Part shown: positions 1-10,336 of the stretch, piece by piece
Numbering within the stretch: position 1 is the stretch's first letter
How the letters are laid out: each line of letters starts with the position of its first letter
Assembly (NCBI RefSeq): GCF_003284965.1
Contig: NZ_QMEW01000006.1
Span: 62,001-126,000, forward strand
Origin: Mycolicibacterium sp. GF69
Lineage (GTDB): Bacteria; Actinomycetota; Actinomycetes; Mycobacteriales; Mycobacteriaceae
Reading direction: 5' to 3'
Length of the DNA: 64,000 bases
Program-made: the position numbers and the translations under genes
Notes under the pieces: model-generated
The model's input: the letters and a program-made list of their open reading frames with translations, nothing else
Told to the model about the DNA's origin: nothing
Databases searched by the model: none

Positions 1-780
1 CACGCCCGACGCCTCCCGGGATACGGCGTCCCACCCGGGGCCGCCGAGAAGAACATGGGCATCGGTGACCGCCCGGACCATCTCCATGTCGGCGGTATCG
101 GCGGTCTGTGACCACAACATCACCGTCACGGGCGGGTTGAGCCGGGCGATCGCGTCGGTCAGCGCGCTCACCGGGACGTCGGCCCCGAGTATCAACGCGC
201 CTTGCCCACGTTCGCCCAGAGCCGCGCGCAATGCTTCCAGCGGCAGGACATGGGTCTCCCGCGGGGTGCAGGCCAACACCACCTGGATCGATGCGCCGAG
301 CGGTGCCAGTGGTATTCGCTGCAGCGTGCGCGACACCGCCCACGAGAGCGCGTGCTCGACGTCGACGCAACCGCCGTCGTGCTGTTCGCGCACGACCGCG
401 GCGAATGTCGGCCGCACGATCAGCTCCCACATATCGAGCACGCCGTAGTAGCGCAGATGCGTCTCCAGGAGCCGGCCCAACGTGGCGAGATCGAGATCGA
501 GCGCGGCCGCCAACACACCGTCGACGTTGTCACGCGGCGGCATGGTGGAGTCGACGATCATCCTGGCGGCGCTGCGCGTGCTGGTACCTCGGCATATCAG
601 CTCATGCATGTGACGTACGGCCGCGATGTCGTTCTCGCTGTAGAGCCGGTGGCGGCCAGGGTGGTGGCGGGACGGCCCGACGCCGTAGCGCTGACTCCAG
701 CTGCGCAGCGTCGCCGTCCGGACACCGACACGCTCGGCTACGACGCGGACGGTGTAGCGCGGTTCGTCAGCGTCGTCCAT
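1..780 (-). CDS. MerR-family regulator with B12-binding-like C-terminal domain (partial)
   Basis: The minus-strand frame is open from the ATG at 780 to the window edge, so the C-terminus is missing. The N-terminus reads as a MerR helix-turn-helix (YTVRVVAERVGVRTATLRSW, then RYGVGPSRHHPGRHRLYSE). About 80 residues on, a helical segment followed by an alpha/beta segment resembles the cobalamin-binding module of CarH/LitR-type regulators. The EH pair of the light-sensing Wx9EH motif is present (DVEHALSW) but the Trp position is Glu. The B12 loop reads ETHVLPL, keeping the His of ExHxxG but not the Gly. DNA binding is well supported; cobalamin or light sensing is uncertain. A GTG at 819 is an in-frame alternative start. 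It is divergent from the next gene. Confidence 0.8.
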   Translation of the reverse strand, partial: MDDADEPRYTVRVVAERVGVRTATLRSWSQRYGVGPSRHHPGRHRLYSENDIAAVRHMHELICRGTSTRSAARMIVDSTMPPRDNVDGVLAAALDLDLATLGRLLETHLRYYGVLDMWELIVRPTFAAVVREQHDGGCVDVEHALSWAVSRTLQRIPLAPLGASIQVVLACTPRETHVLPLEALRAALGERGQGALILGADVPVSALTDAIARLNPPVTVMLWSQTADTADMEMVRAVTDAHVLLGGPGWDAVSREASGV

Positions 781-911
781 CTGCCTGCTCACTGGGGTGT
801 CGACCTGGTCAGGATTCACGTTTACCCCGGCGAAGAAACCTTGGACGCAAAACCGATGCGACCATTCGCCGAGTGGATATGCCAGGGGCACCAAGCGGGT
901 ACTTCAGCACC

Positions 912-1340
912 ATGACCGAGCAGAAGGACGAAATGCACAGCCGCCCCGAGGGCGTGGACGACGCGACAGTCGAGGCCGTCGGCGCGATCTCGGAGGCGCT
1001 GGAGTGGGTGGAACGCGCGCGCGGCGAGCTGTATTCGTTCCACCAGTTGATGGGACGGGCGGATCTGCTGCTGGGCGAGGCGTGCGACAAGCTGCGCGAC
1101 ACCGGTCACGAGGCGGTCGCCGAACGCCTGGAGTCAGAACTCGTCGGCCGCAACGTGCTCTACGGTCGCTGGACGTTCCAGATCGTCGAGGAGTTCGACG
1201 ACAACTACTGGTCGGTGTTCCGCGACCATGAACGTCTGGTGCGCGACGAACTCCAGCAGGGCCGCAGGCACGTCTTCGAGTCGGAGATGAAAGAGCGGCG
1301 CCGTACCCGGGGCAATTCCGGGCACGAACGCCGCCCTTGA
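912..1340 (+). CDS. Hypothetical protein, 142 aa, charged and helical
   Basis: I do not recognise this family. The 142-residue product is soluble, without signal peptide or membrane segment. It is rich in Glu and Arg, with a helical central part (EALEWVERARGELYSFHQLM) and a basic tail ending in HERRP. The ATG at 912 is chosen because the protein begins sensibly there; longer upstream reading in the same frame runs antisense through the MerR gene. A later ATG at 933 is possible. It ends just before a hairpin separating it from convergent ilvC. No function is proposed. Confidence 0.6.
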   Translation: MTEQKDEMHSRPEGVDDATVEAVGAISEALEWVERARGELYSFHQLMGRADLLLGEACDKLRDTGHEAVAERLESELVGRNVLYGRWTFQIVEEFDDNYWSVFRDHERLVRDELQQGRRHVFESEMKERRRTRGNSGHERRP

Positions 1341-1344
1341 AGCT

Positions 1345-1396
1345 GCGATTTGGGGAGCGCCAGCGGCGCTGAGCGCCGCTGCGGCTCCACAAATCG

Positions 1397-1397
<1 letters not shown>
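1345..1397. terminator. Nested long hairpin between convergent genes (ilvC end)
   Basis: Outer arms GCGATTTG (1345-1352) and CAAATCGC (1390-1397) continue after one mismatch into GGAGC/GCTCC. After a 3x3 internal loop come inner arms AGCGGCG (1362-1368) and CGCCGCT (1374-1380) around a 5-nt loop. There is no T-run on either side. It sits between the stop of the gene ending at 1340 and the ilvC stop, so it may end transcription in both directions. The terminator role is inferred from position and structure. Confidence 0.6.
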
Positions 1398-2434
<1,037 letters not shown>

Positions 2435-2451
2435 CTACTAACTGACTTGGC

Positions 2452-2958
2452 TTACTTGGTGGTGCCGATTCCGCGGGGGCCCCGAGACAGCGACACCACG
2501 CCGGACTGAACGATTTCGCGAATTCCGAAGGGCTCCAGCACCCGCAGCAGAGCCTCGAGCTTCTCCTGCGTGCCGGTCGCCTCGATCGTCAACGATTCCG
2601 TCGAGACGTCGACAACCTTGGCGCGAAACAGGTTGACCGCCTCGATGACCTGGCCGCGGGTGGATGCGTCGGTGCGCACCTTGATCAGCGCCAGTTCGCG
2701 GGAAACCGAGTTGTCCTCGTCCTGCTCGACGATCTTGATCACGTTCACGAGCTTATTGAGCTGTTTGGTGATCTGCTCCAGCGGTGCTTCCTCGACGCTG
2801 ACGACGATCGTCATCCGCGACATGTGCTTCTGCTCGGTCGCACCGACCGCCAGGGACTGGATGTTGAAGCCGCGCCGCGAGAACAGCGACGCGACGCGCG
2901 CCAGGACGCCGGGCTTGTCCTCGACGAGCACCGACAGCGTGTGCGTGACGGCGCTCAT
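2452..2958 (-). CDS. ilvN: Acetolactate synthase small (regulatory) subunit
   Basis: Regulatory subunit that binds IlvB, raises its activity and confers valine feedback inhibition. The 168-residue protein starts with an ACT domain ([20 protein letters not shown], then FNIQSLAVG) and ends with the IlvN C-terminal domain. The ATG at 2958 overlaps the ilvB stop by 4 bp (ATGA), implying translational coupling and fixing the start over a longer reading that begins inside ilvB. Length and order match actinobacterial ilvBNC operons. Confidence 0.97.
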   Translation of the reverse strand: MSAVTHTLSVLVEDKPGVLARVASLFSRRGFNIQSLAVGATEQKHMSRMTIVVSVEEAPLEQITKQLNKLVNVIKIVEQDEDNSVSRELALIKVRTDASTRGQVIEAVNLFRAKVVDVSTESLTIEATGTQEKLEALLRVLEPFGIREIVQSGVVSLSRGPRGIGTTK

Positions 2959-4817
2959 GCGTGCCCCTCTTCCGGATCGTCGAACAGCGGACGGATGCCG
3001 CGAGCGGCCTGGATCTCGTCGTTGCTGGTACCGGCCGCGACCATGGGCCACACCTGGGCATCGGCGCCGACGATGAAGTCGATCACCACCGGACGGTCGT
3101 TGATCTCGCGGGCCTGCCTGATCACATCCTCGACGTCTTCGGCTCGCTCACAACGCAATCCGACACAGCCGAGCGCCTCGGCCAGCTTGACGAAGTCGGG
3201 AATGCGACGCGTGTGCGTGGCCAGGTCCGTCTGACTGTAACGCTCTTCGTAGAACAGCGTCTGCCACTGGCGGACCATGCCGAGGTTGCCGTTGTTGATC
3301 AGCGCCACCTTGATGGGGGCACCCTCGACGGCACAGGTCGCCAACTCCTGGTTCGTCATCTGGAAGCAGCCGTCCCCGTCGATGGCCCAGACTTCGGCCT
3401 CCGGACGGGCGAACTTGGCGCCCATCGCCGCGGGCACGGCGAAGCCCATGGTGCCCAGGCCGCCGGAGTTGAGCCAGGTCTTGGGGTTCTCGTAAGAGAT
3501 GAACTGCGCGGCCCACATCTGGTGTTGGCCGACCCCCGCGACGTAGATGGCGTCCGGGCCCGCCATCTTGCCCAGCGTCTCGATCACATACTCCGGCGAC
3601 AGGCTGCCGTCGCTCTGCGGACCGTAGCTCAACGGGTACGTCGCCTGCACACCGCGCAAATATTCCATCCAGTTGTCGATCTTGAGCGAGACGCCGTCCC
3701 GGCGCAGGGCCGCGACGAGGTCGCCGATGACCGCCTTGACATCGCCCACGATCGGCACGTCGGCGTGGCGGTTCTTGCCGATCTCAGCCGGGTCGATGTC
3801 GGCGTGGATGACCTTGGCGTCCGGCGCGAACGAATCCAGCCTGCCGGTCACCCGGTCGTCGAAGCGGGTGCCCAGCGCGATCAGCAGGTCGGAGCGCTGC
3901 AGGGCGGCCACCGCGGACACCGTGCCGTGCATTCCGGGCATGCCCATGTTCAGCGGGTGGCTGTCGGGGAACGCACCACGGGCCATCAGCGTGGTGACCA
4001 CGGGGATGCCGGTCAGTTCGGCTAGTTCGGCCAGCTCCGCGGTGGCTTCGCCGCGGATCACGCCGCCGCCGACGTAGAGCACCGGCTTGCGGGCCGCCGC
4101 GATGAGCTTCGCGGCCTCCCTGATCTGGCGGTTGTGCGGTTTGGTGTTCGGTTTGTAGCCGGGCAACTCGACGCGCGGCGGCCAACTGAATGTGCATTGC
4201 GCCTGCAGAACATCCTTGGGGATGTCCACGAGCACCGCACCGGGGCGCCCCGACGACGCGATGTGGAATGCCTCCGCGATCGCCTGCGGAATCTCGTCAC
4301 CGCTGCGCACCAGGAAGTTGTGCTTGGTGATCGGCATCGTGATGCCGGAGATGTCGGCTTCCTGGAACGCGTCGGTGCCGATCAGGCTGCGTCCGACCTG
4401 TCCGGTGATCGCGACCACCGGGATCGAGTCCATCTGTGCGTCGGCCAGCGGCGTCACGAGGTTCGTGGCACCCGGGCCCGAGGTGGCCATCATCACGCCG
4501 ACCTTGCCGGTTGCGTGGGCATACCCGCTGGCAGCGTGACCGGCACCCTGCTCGTGGCGCACCAGCACATGGCGCAGCTTCTGCGAATCGAACAGCGGGT
4601 CGTACACGGGCAGCACCGCGCCGCCGGGGATCCCGAAGATCGTGTCGACGTCGAGCTCCTCCAGTGACCGGATTACCGCCTGTGCACCGGTCATCTGTTG
4701 CGGCGCAACGCGTTTGGTCGATGCGGACGCCGCCTTCGCCGGCGGTTTCGCGGTCTGGCCGTCATCGGGCACGGTCGCCGCCACCTGCTCCAGGGGTCGG
4801 GTTGTTGGTGCGCTCAC
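2955..4817 (-). CDS. ilvB: Acetolactate synthase large (catalytic) subunit
   Basis: Thiamine-diphosphate enzyme that condenses two pyruvates, or pyruvate with 2-oxobutyrate, in the first common step of branched-chain amino-acid synthesis. The 620 residues match mycobacterial IlvB1. The N-terminal domain has the catalytic Glu (Glu89 in [15 protein letters not shown]), the central domain binds FAD, and the C-terminal domain has the ThDP-Mg motif running from [10 protein letters not shown] to ALINNG. A Pro/Ala/Lys-rich extension of about 40 residues precedes the fold. The start is 65 bp downstream of an intrinsic terminator belonging to a leader-peptide attenuator, so expression is probably tuned by charged Leu/Val/Ile tRNA. 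Confidence 0.98.
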   Translation of the reverse strand: MSAPTTRPLEQVAATVPDDGQTAKPPAKAASASTKRVAPQQMTGAQAVIRSLEELDVDTIFGIPGGAVLPVYDPLFDSQKLRHVLVRHEQGAGHAASGYAHATGKVGVMMATSGPGATNLVTPLADAQMDSIPVVAITGQVGRSLIGTDAFQEADISGITMPITKHNFLVRSGDEIPQAIAEAFHIASSGRPGAVLVDIPKDVLQAQCTFSWPPRVELPGYKPNTKPHNRQIREAAKLIAAARKPVLYVGGGVIRGEATAELAELAELTGIPVVTTLMARGAFPDSHPLNMGMPGMHGTVSAVAALQRSDLLIALGTRFDDRVTGRLDSFAPDAKVIHADIDPAEIGKNRHADVPIVGDVKAVIGDLVAALRRDGVSLKIDNWMEYLRGVQATYPLSYGPQSDGSLSPEYVIETLGKMAGPDAIYVAGVGQHQMWAAQFISYENPKTWLNSGGLGTMGFAVPAAMGAKFARPEAEVWAIDGDGCFQMTNQELATCAVEGAPIKVALINNGNLGMVRQWQTLFYEERYSQTDLATHTRRIPDFVKLAEALGCVGLRCERAEDVEDVIRQAREINDRPVVIDFIVGADAQVWPMVAAGTSNDEIQAARGIRPLFDDPEEGHA

Positions 4818-4882
4818 GGTGTTCGTTCTCCTAAATCCTGGCTCGGATCCGTATCTAGGGTCTCAAATCGGTGGTCGGGCAG

Positions 4883-4918
4883 AAAAAAACCCCCGTCAGC
4901 TGGGCTGCTGTACGAGGG
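4883..4918 (-). terminator. ilvB leader attenuator terminator
   Basis: In the ilvB direction, CCCTCGT (4918-4912), a bulged A, CAGC, a 6-nt loop, GCTG and ACGGGGG (4896-4890) form an 11-bp stem with one G-U pair. Seven Ts follow directly (4889-4883). This is a textbook intrinsic terminator, yet it sits upstream of ilvB rather than after a gene. It begins 20 nt after the leader peptide stop, the usual geometry of ribosome-mediated attenuation. Confidence 0.88.
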
Positions 4919-4938
4919 TCGCGCGTCGGTGCCGGTGG

Positions 4939-5010
4939 TTATGCCCGAGTAAGGGCGAGCGCGGCATCAACGCGCTTCCCAATTACTACGAGCAACCCCA
5001 CGGCCTGCAT
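4939..5010 (-). CDS. ilv operon leader peptide (23 aa, Leu-Leu-Val-Val-Ile run)
   Basis: A short ORF (ATG at 5010, TAA at 4941-4939) encodes 23 residues beginning MQAVGLLVVIGKR, with five consecutive branched-chain codons (TTG CTC GTA GTA ATT) and three more Val/Leu later. Starved ribosomes would stall at this run. The terminator lies 20 nt downstream and ilvB follows. A promoter-like pair lies directly upstream, with a TACCGT box ending 8 nt before the ATG, so the leader may be translated from a leaderless or nearly leaderless transcript. Attenuation of ilvBNC by leader peptides is known in other Actinobacteria; its use here is inferred from layout and composition. Confidence 0.85.
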   Translation of the reverse strand: MQAVGLLVVIGKRVDAALALTRA

Positions 5011-5018
5011 AACCGTCG

Positions 5019-5048
5019 ACGGTAGCCTCTGCACTGGTCACAGGTCAA
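5019..5048 (-). promoter_or_regulatory. ilv operon promoter (TTGACC-18-TACCGT)
   Basis: On the minus strand TTGACC (5048-5043) and TACCGT (5024-5019) are separated by 18 bp, a good SigA-type match. The predicted transcription start falls at or just before the leader ATG at 5010. The region also carries the start of divergent cfp6 at 5076, so the two transcription units share about 60 bp of control DNA. Confidence 0.75.
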
Positions 5049-5075
5049 ATTGCGGGCCGGTGCAAAGATGGCCTG

Positions 5076-5471
5076 GTGAGCACCGACGCTGCGCCCGCCC
5101 CCGTCGTCATCCGAATCTCGCCGATGGCCCATTTCGCCGTCGCTTTCCTGGCGTTCAGCATGCTGGCGCTGGTTCTGGCCGGGCTCACCTGGGTGGCGGC
5201 GCTGTTGATCATTCCGATCGTGTTGTCCGTCTTTGTCGCGCGCTACCGCACCGTGGCCGACCGCGAGACCGTCACGGCACGCACGCTGCTGGGCAGCGAA
5301 ACCATGAGATGGGACGACGTCGACGGGCTGCGATTCGGCAAGGGTTCGTCGGCCTACGCGCATCTGCGGGACGGCCGCGACGTGCGCCTACCGGCGGTGA
5401 CCTTCGCGACGCTGCCCATGCTGACCGAGGCCAGCGGCGGCCGCGTGCCCAACCCGTATTCGCAGGATTAG
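5076..5471 (+). CDS. cfp6: Cfp6-like PH-domain membrane protein
   Basis: 131 residues. After a short N-terminus, a hydrophobic hairpin (about residues 16-55, AVAFLAFSMLALVLAGLTW then LLIIPIVLSVFVARYR) is followed by a bacterial PH-like domain (TVADRETVTARTLLGSETM, WDDVDGLRFGKG). It corresponds to low-molecular-weight antigen 6 (Rv3004) by position next to ilvB and by sequence type. The GTG start at 5076 is chosen because an ATG at 5068 gives only three codons. Its biochemical role is unknown. Its stop overlaps the stop of the convergent DoxX gene. Confidence 0.85.
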   Translation: MSTDAAPAPVVIRISPMAHFAVAFLAFSMLALVLAGLTWVAALLIIPIVLSVFVARYRTVADRETVTARTLLGSETMRWDDVDGLRFGKGSSAYAHLRDGRDVRLPAVTFATLPMLTEASGGRVPNPYSQD

Positions 5472-6298
5472 GCGAACGGGTTGCCGCCGTTGAGCAGCAC
5501 CCACACCGCGATACCCGCCCCCGCGCCGAGCACGAGCGCGGCGAACGACCCGATGAACGGTCGGCGCGCCCAGCCGCGTCCGGCGTCCAAGCCGTACCGG
5601 CCGGGACCGGTCAGCACGAGCGCGGCCACCGCGCAGGTCAAAAACACCTGGTACTCGTGGCCGTCGGTGAGGAAGTCCGACAGCCGCGCGGCCTCGTGCG
5701 CGACCATCGCCTCGGCCAGCACGCCCGTCACCAGATAGCCCAGCGCGCCGGCCGCCGCAACCGGGGTGAAGAGTCCGAGGATGAGCAACACGCCGGCAGC
5801 GATCTGGCCGCCCGTCGCCACGTAGGACAGGATGTCGGCGTAGCGGAAGCCCATATCGGACAGTTCCGCCTCCCACCCACCGAGTCCGGGCCCGCCCCAC
5901 AGGCCGAACGCCTTCTGCAGCCCGTGGCCGATGAACAGCGCCCCGACCGCCAGGCGCAGCAGGAGAAGGCCGAGGTCGAGCGTGCCGCGACGGTCCGGCG
6001 CACCCCGCAACGGCTCGGGTCCGATCTCGGCCGGTTCCGCCGGATAACCGTCGAATGCATGCCCACCGCCGGGTTGCACATACGGCAGCGGCTCGGGGTC
6101 GCTGAGCAGCCCGAACCCGGGCGAGACCGGCGCTGCGCTGTCGGCGTCGTAGTGCGGGATCGCGGTGGTTTCGAAGTCGCCCGCGTAGCTCGCGGACGGC
6201 AGATCGTCTTCGGGATCGACCAGACTCGCCGACACGGGCCGGCCGGCCGCGTCGTCGGGCCGCTGCCAAGCGCGTGGGTCATTGGAATGACTGGTCAC
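5468..6298 (-). CDS. DoxX-family membrane protein (Rv3005c-like)
   Basis: 276 residues with two parts: an acidic, Pro-rich cytosolic N-terminus of about 100 residues, and a DoxX/MauE domain with four or more membrane helices (LDLGLLLLRLAVGALFIGHG; AAGVLLILGLF; YLVTGVLAEAM; a C-terminal hydrophobic segment). In M. tuberculosis the ortholog is part of a membrane redox complex with superoxide dismutase and a thiosulfate sulfurtransferase that counters oxidative stress. The GTG at 6298 is chosen over an upstream ATG because a TACGCT box ends exactly 6 nt before it, which predicts a leaderless transcript. It is convergent with cfp6 and the two genes overlap at their stops. Confidence 0.85.
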   Translation of the reverse strand: MTSHSNDPRAWQRPDDAAGRPVSASLVDPEDDLPSASYAGDFETTAIPHYDADSAAPVSPGFGLLSDPEPLPYVQPGGGHAFDGYPAEPAEIGPEPLRGAPDRRGTLDLGLLLLRLAVGALFIGHGLQKAFGLWGGPGLGGWEAELSDMGFRYADILSYVATGGQIAAGVLLILGLFTPVAAAGALGYLVTGVLAEAMVAHEAARLSDFLTDGHEYQVFLTCAVAALVLTGPGRYGLDAGRGWARRPFIGSFAALVLGAGAGIAVWVLLNGGNPFA

Positions 6299-6437
6299 AT
6301 TGCCAGCGTAAGTGCTAGTCACCCGGTAGCCGGGTATTGGCACGGTGCTTTCGGGACCCTAATTCGCCGGCACTTCGCGTCCCCGTCGGCTGGGTGTGCG
6401 TGGCGCACGCGTCGGAATGATCCGTAACCTGGCTCGC

Positions 6438-7559
6438 ATGAAACTGCGCCGGCCGATGCGGGGTGTGCTCGCGGTGGTGTCCGCGGCGTTGCTCGTCGGG
6501 TCGGGATGTGCGCGATTCGACGATCTGCAGTCGCAGCCGTTCACCACCGAGCCGCAACTGCAGCCGGGACCGACGTCGACGCCGCCGCCACCACCTCCGC
6601 TGCCGCCCACTCCGTTCCCGAAAGAGTGCCCCGCGCCCGGCGTCATGCAGGGCTGTCTGGAAAGCACCAGCGGCCTGATCATGCTGCCCGACAACCAGTC
6701 AGCACTGGTCGCCGAGCGCACGACCGGTGCGGTCAAAGAGGTCTCGGTCCGGGCGGAACCGAAGGTCAAGACCACCCTGCCGGTCGACGGCTCGGGTGAC
6801 GGCGGGCTGCTCGACATTGCGTTGTCGCCGACCTATCAACAAGACCGGCTGATGTATGCCTACGTCAGCACCCCCACGGACAACCGCGTCATCCGCATCG
6901 CCGACGACGACATCCCCAAACCGATCCTCACCGGCATCCCGAAGGGGGCCACCGGCAATACCGGCTCGCTGATCTTCACCAGCCCGACGACGCTGCTCGT
7001 GCAGACCGGCGATGCGGGCAACGCCGCCGATGCCGCGAACCCCGCCTCGCTGGCGGGCAAGGTGCTACGTATCGAACAGCCCACCACCGTCGATCAGGCC
7101 CCGACGACGACCGCGTTGTCGGGCCTGGGCGCCGCCGGAGGTATGTGCATCGACCATTCGGACGGGTCGCTGTACATCACCGACCGCAGCCCGTCAGGTG
7201 ATCGCTTGCAGCGCATCACCAAAGACTCCAAGACGTCGACCGTCTGGACCTGGCCCGACCGGCCGGGCGTCGCGGGTTGCGCGGCGATCGACGGCTCGGT
7301 TCTGGTGAATCTGGTCAACACCAAGCAGACCGTCGCTGTCCGGATGGCTCCCGAAACGGGGGCGGTCACCGGGGATCCCGAGGTGGTGCGCCAGGATCAG
7401 CACGGCCACGCCTGGGCGCTGGCGATGTCGCCCGACGGCAACATCTGGGGCGGCACGATCAACAAGACAGCGGGCGACGCACAAAAGCTCGACGACGTCG
7501 TGTTCCCACTGTTCCCGCAGGGCGGCGGCTTCCCGCGCAGTCCCGCGGACAACACCTGA
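6438..7559 (+). CDS. lppZ: Lipoprotein LppZ, glucose/sorbosone-dehydrogenase-like beta-propeller
   Basis: 373 residues. A signal peptide ends in the lipobox LLVGSGC, so the mature protein should be lipid-anchored outside the membrane. A Pro-rich linker (PPPPPPLPPTPFP) leads into a six-bladed propeller typical of the GSDH family (LDIALSPTYQQDRLMYAYVS; GKVLRIEQP; DGSLYITDRS). Enzymatic activity is not established for this family in mycobacteria. The ATG at 6438 is preceded by TAACCT at 6425-6430, consistent with a leaderless start; in-frame ATGs upstream are less likely. Rv3006 is the positional ortholog. Confidence 0.87.
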   Translation: MKLRRPMRGVLAVVSAALLVGSGCARFDDLQSQPFTTEPQLQPGPTSTPPPPPPLPPTPFPKECPAPGVMQGCLESTSGLIMLPDNQSALVAERTTGAVKEVSVRAEPKVKTTLPVDGSGDGGLLDIALSPTYQQDRLMYAYVSTPTDNRVIRIADDDIPKPILTGIPKGATGNTGSLIFTSPTTLLVQTGDAGNAADAANPASLAGKVLRIEQPTTVDQAPTTTALSGLGAAGGMCIDHSDGSLYITDRSPSGDRLQRITKDSKTSTVWTWPDRPGVAGCAAIDGSVLVNLVNTKQTVAVRMAPETGAVTGDPEVVRQDQHGHAWALAMSPDGNIWGGTINKTAGDAQKLDDVVFPLFPQGGGFPRSPADNT

Positions 7560-7571
7560 TCGGAGGCTGCG

Positions 7572-7629
7572 CGAGATTGCAGCCAGGGCTGTTGCCCAAG
7601 CGATGCGCGCAGCCCTCAGCGCAATCTCG
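7572..7629. terminator. Nested hairpin between convergent lppZ and gatB
   Basis: Outer arms CGAGATTGC (7572-7580) and GCAATCTCG (7621-7629) enclose a 4x4 internal loop and inner arms AGGGCTG (7585-7591) and CAGCCCT (7610-7616). The inner loop is 18 nt. No T-run is present. It fills the gap between lppZ and gatB ends and probably blocks read-through both ways. Confidence 0.6.
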
Positions 7630-7633
7630 GGTG

Positions 7634-9136
7634 CTAGCTGCAGGCAGCCAGCACCAGTTCCCGCACCCGTGCCGCGTCCGCCTGGCCCTTGGTGGCCTTC
7701 ATGACGGCGCCGACGATCGCGCCGGCGGCCTGCACCTTGCCGCCGCGGATCTTCTCGGCGACGTCGGGATTGGCGGCCAGCGCCTCGTCGACGGCCGATT
7801 GCAGCGCTGAGTCGTCGCGCACGACCTCGAGCCCGCGGTCTTTCATCACCTGCTCGGGTTCGCCTTCGCCGGCGAGCACACCTTCCACGACCTGGCGGGC
7901 CAGCTTGTTCGACAGGTTGCCGTCGTCGACGAGTTTGACCACCGCGGCCACCTGAGCCGGCGTGATCGCCAGATCGGACAGCGACGCTCCGGTCTCATTG
8001 GCCTTCTGCACCAGGAAGTTTCCCCACCAGGCCCGGGCGGCGTCGCTGGAGGCGCCCTGTTCGACGGTGGCCGCGACCAGTTCGACGGCGCCGGCGTTGA
8101 CCAGGTCGCGCATCACCTCGTCGGAGATGCCCCAGTCGTCCTGAATCCGCTTGCGCAGCACCCACGGAAGCTCGGGGATCGTCTGGCGCAGGCGTTCGAC
8201 CCATTCGGTGTCGGGCGCCACCGGTTCCAGGTCGGGCTCGGGGAAATACCGGTAATCCTCGGCGGTTTCCTTGCTGCGACCCGGCGACGTGTAGCCGTCC
8301 TCGTGAAAGTGCCTGGTTTCCTGGGTAACCCGGCCTCCGGAGTCGAGAACCGCTGCCTGACGGCGCATCTCGTAGCGGACGGCAACCTCGACGCTCTTGA
8401 GCGAGTTGACGTTCTTGGTCTCGGTGCGGGTCCCGAACTCCTTGCGGCCGGCGGGCTTCAGCGAGACGTTCGAGTCGCAGCGCATCGAGCCCTGGTCCAT
8501 ACGCACATCGGAGACACCGAGACCACGCAACAAATCCCGCAGCGCCGTCACATAGGCGCGCGCGATCTCGGGGGCACGCTCGCCAGTGCCCTCGATGGGC
8601 TTGGTGACGATTTCGATCAGCGGCACACCGGAGCGGTTGTAGTCGATCAGCGACGTCGTCGCGCCCTCGATGCGGCCGGTCTGGCTGCCAAGGTGGGTCA
8701 GCTTGCCGGTGTCCTCTTCCATGTGGGCGCGTTCGATCTCGACCCGCCAGTCGGAACCGTCGTCGAGCGGGACGTCGAGATAGCCGTTGATCGCGATCGG
8801 CTCGTCGTACTGGGAGATCTGGTAGTTCTTCGGCATGTCCGGATAGAAGTAGTTCTTCCGGGCGAACCGGCACCACGGCACGATCTCACAGTTCAGCGCG
8901 AGCCCGATCCGGATCGCAGACTCGACGGCTTTCTCGTTGAGCACCGGCAGCGACCCCGGCAGGCCCAGGCAGACCGGGCACACCTGGGTGTTGGGTTCGG
9001 CGCCGAACTCGTTGGCGCAACCGCAGAACATCTTGGTGGCGGTGGACAGTTCGACGTGCACCTCGAGGCCCAGCACGGGCTCGTAGCGCGCGACGACGTC
9101 GTCGTAGTCCAGCAGGTCGGCGGTCGCGGCAGTCAT
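7634..9136 (-). CDS. gatB: Asp/Glu-tRNA(Asn/Gln) amidotransferase subunit B
   Basis: Subunit of GatCAB, which converts Glu-tRNAGln (and Asp-tRNAAsn) to the amidated forms. 500 residues, normal length. The N-terminal cradle domain carries [20 protein letters not shown] and [20 protein letters not shown], with the Cys residues of the zinc-like site (CGCAN, CPVC). The YqeY-like tail domain ends in [18 protein letters not shown], typical for tRNA binding. The start ATG at 9136 is preceded by TAAACT ending 7 nt away, so it may be leaderless. It is separated from gatC-gatA by pfkA, as in M. tuberculosis. Confidence 0.97.
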   Translation of the reverse strand: MTAATADLLDYDDVVARYEPVLGLEVHVELSTATKMFCGCANEFGAEPNTQVCPVCLGLPGSLPVLNEKAVESAIRIGLALNCEIVPWCRFARKNYFYPDMPKNYQISQYDEPIAINGYLDVPLDDGSDWRVEIERAHMEEDTGKLTHLGSQTGRIEGATTSLIDYNRSGVPLIEIVTKPIEGTGERAPEIARAYVTALRDLLRGLGVSDVRMDQGSMRCDSNVSLKPAGRKEFGTRTETKNVNSLKSVEVAVRYEMRRQAAVLDSGGRVTQETRHFHEDGYTSPGRSKETAEDYRYFPEPDLEPVAPDTEWVERLRQTIPELPWVLRKRIQDDWGISDEVMRDLVNAGAVELVAATVEQGASSDAARAWWGNFLVQKANETGASLSDLAITPAQVAAVVKLVDDGNLSNKLARQVVEGVLAGEGEPEQVMKDRGLEVVRDDSALQSAVDEALAANPDVAEKIRGGKVQAAGAIVGAVMKATKGQADAARVRELVLAACS

Positions 9137-9154
9137 GCAGGCGAGTTTAATGCC

Positions 9155-9215
9155 GTCGACTCTGCGCTCACGGCGGTGCCCACTCGCACTTTCGCGCCGT
9201 ACACGCAGAGTCGAC
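9155..9215. terminator. Nested hairpin between pfkA and gatB
   Basis: Perfect 12-bp outer arms GTCGACTCTGCG (9155-9166) and CGCAGAGTCGAC (9204-9215), a 3x3 internal loop, inner arms ACGGCG (9170-9175) and CGCCGT (9195-9200), and a 19-nt loop. There is no T-run. It lies just after the pfkA stop and 6 bp before the predicted gatB -10 box, so it probably insulates gatB from pfkA transcription. Confidence 0.6.
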
Positions 9216-9225
9216 GAAACGAAAC

Positions 9226-10257
9226 TCAGCCGAAGAATTCGGCGGCGTCGTCATAGCGGCTCTGCGGCACCAGCTTCAATTGGCGGGTCGCATCTGCCAG
9301 CGAGACGCGGCCGATGTCCTGCCCCCGCAGCGACACCATCATCCCGTACTCCCCGGCGTGCGCGGCGTCGGCCGCGTTCACACCGAACCGGGTGGCCAGC
9401 ACCCGGTCGAACGGTGTCGGCGTGCCCCCGCGCTGCACGTGCCCGAGCACGGTCACCCGTACCTCTTTGTTGATCCGCTTTTCCACCTCGAGGCCGAGTT
9501 GCTGCGCGACGCCGGTGAAGCGTTCGTGCCCGAACTCGTCGAGGCCGCCCTGCCGCAACTGCATCGTGCCCTCTGCGGGCTTGGCGCCTTCGGCCACCAC
9601 GCAGATGAAATGCGAATCACCGCGCACGAAGCGCTGTTTGATCAGCCGGCAGACCTCTTCGACATCGAACGGCTGCTCGGGAATCAGGGTCATGTGCGCA
9701 CCCGAGGCCAGTCCAGCGTTCAGCGCGATCCACCCCGCGTGACGGCCCATCACCTCCACGAGCATCACCCGCTGATGGGATTCGGCCGTGCTGTGCAACC
9801 GGTCGATGGCCTCGCTGGCCACGCCCAGCGCGGTGTCGTGGCCGAACGTCACGTCGGTGCAGTCGATGTCGTTGTCGATGGTCTTCGGTACCCCGACCAC
9901 CGGGACGTTCTCCTCCGACAGCCAATGCGCCGCGGTGAGCGTGCCCTCACCGCCGATCGGGATCAGCACGTCGATGCCGTTGTCGTCGAGCGTCTGCTTT
10001 ATCTGGTCCAACCCGGCGCGCAGTTTCTCCGGATGCACCCGCGCCGTGCCCAGCATGGTGCCGCCCTTGGCCAACAGCCGGTCGTTACGGTCGTCGTTCT
10101 TCAGTTGGATGCGCCGGTTCTCCAACAGACCCCGCCAACCGTCCTGGAACCCGACAACCGAGGAGCCGTATCGCACTTCGCACGTGCGCACCACCGCCCG
10201 GATCACCGCGTTCAATCCGGGACAGTCACCACCGCCGGTCAGCACTCCGATCCGCAT
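9226..10257 (-). CDS. pfkA: ATP-dependent 6-phosphofructokinase
   Basis: Phosphorylates fructose 6-phosphate in glycolysis. 343 residues, the size of the actinobacterial group. The N-terminus [20 protein letters not shown] forms the nucleotide-binding loop. GGEGTL at about residue 102 has Gly where PPi-dependent enzymes carry Asp, favouring ATP. The catalytic PKTIDNDI and the substrate stretches [10 protein letters not shown] and [14 protein letters not shown] are intact. The start is supported by GGAGG 8 nt upstream. It lies between gatA and gatB; about 80 bp separates it from gatA. Confidence 0.96.
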   Translation of the reverse strand: MRIGVLTGGGDCPGLNAVIRAVVRTCEVRYGSSVVGFQDGWRGLLENRRIQLKNDDRNDRLLAKGGTMLGTARVHPEKLRAGLDQIKQTLDDNGIDVLIPIGGEGTLTAAHWLSEENVPVVGVPKTIDNDIDCTDVTFGHDTALGVASEAIDRLHSTAESHQRVMLVEVMGRHAGWIALNAGLASGAHMTLIPEQPFDVEEVCRLIKQRFVRGDSHFICVVAEGAKPAEGTMQLRQGGLDEFGHERFTGVAQQLGLEVEKRINKEVRVTVLGHVQRGGTPTPFDRVLATRFGVNAADAAHAGEYGMMVSLRGQDIGRVSLADATRQLKLVPQSRYDDAAEFFG

Positions 10258-10336
10258 GTCCTACATCCTCCCCGAGCGCGCGGTTATTCGCGGCCTCTGT
10301 CGGTGTTTGCGTCAACCAAGCGTGCCCACGGTGTGC

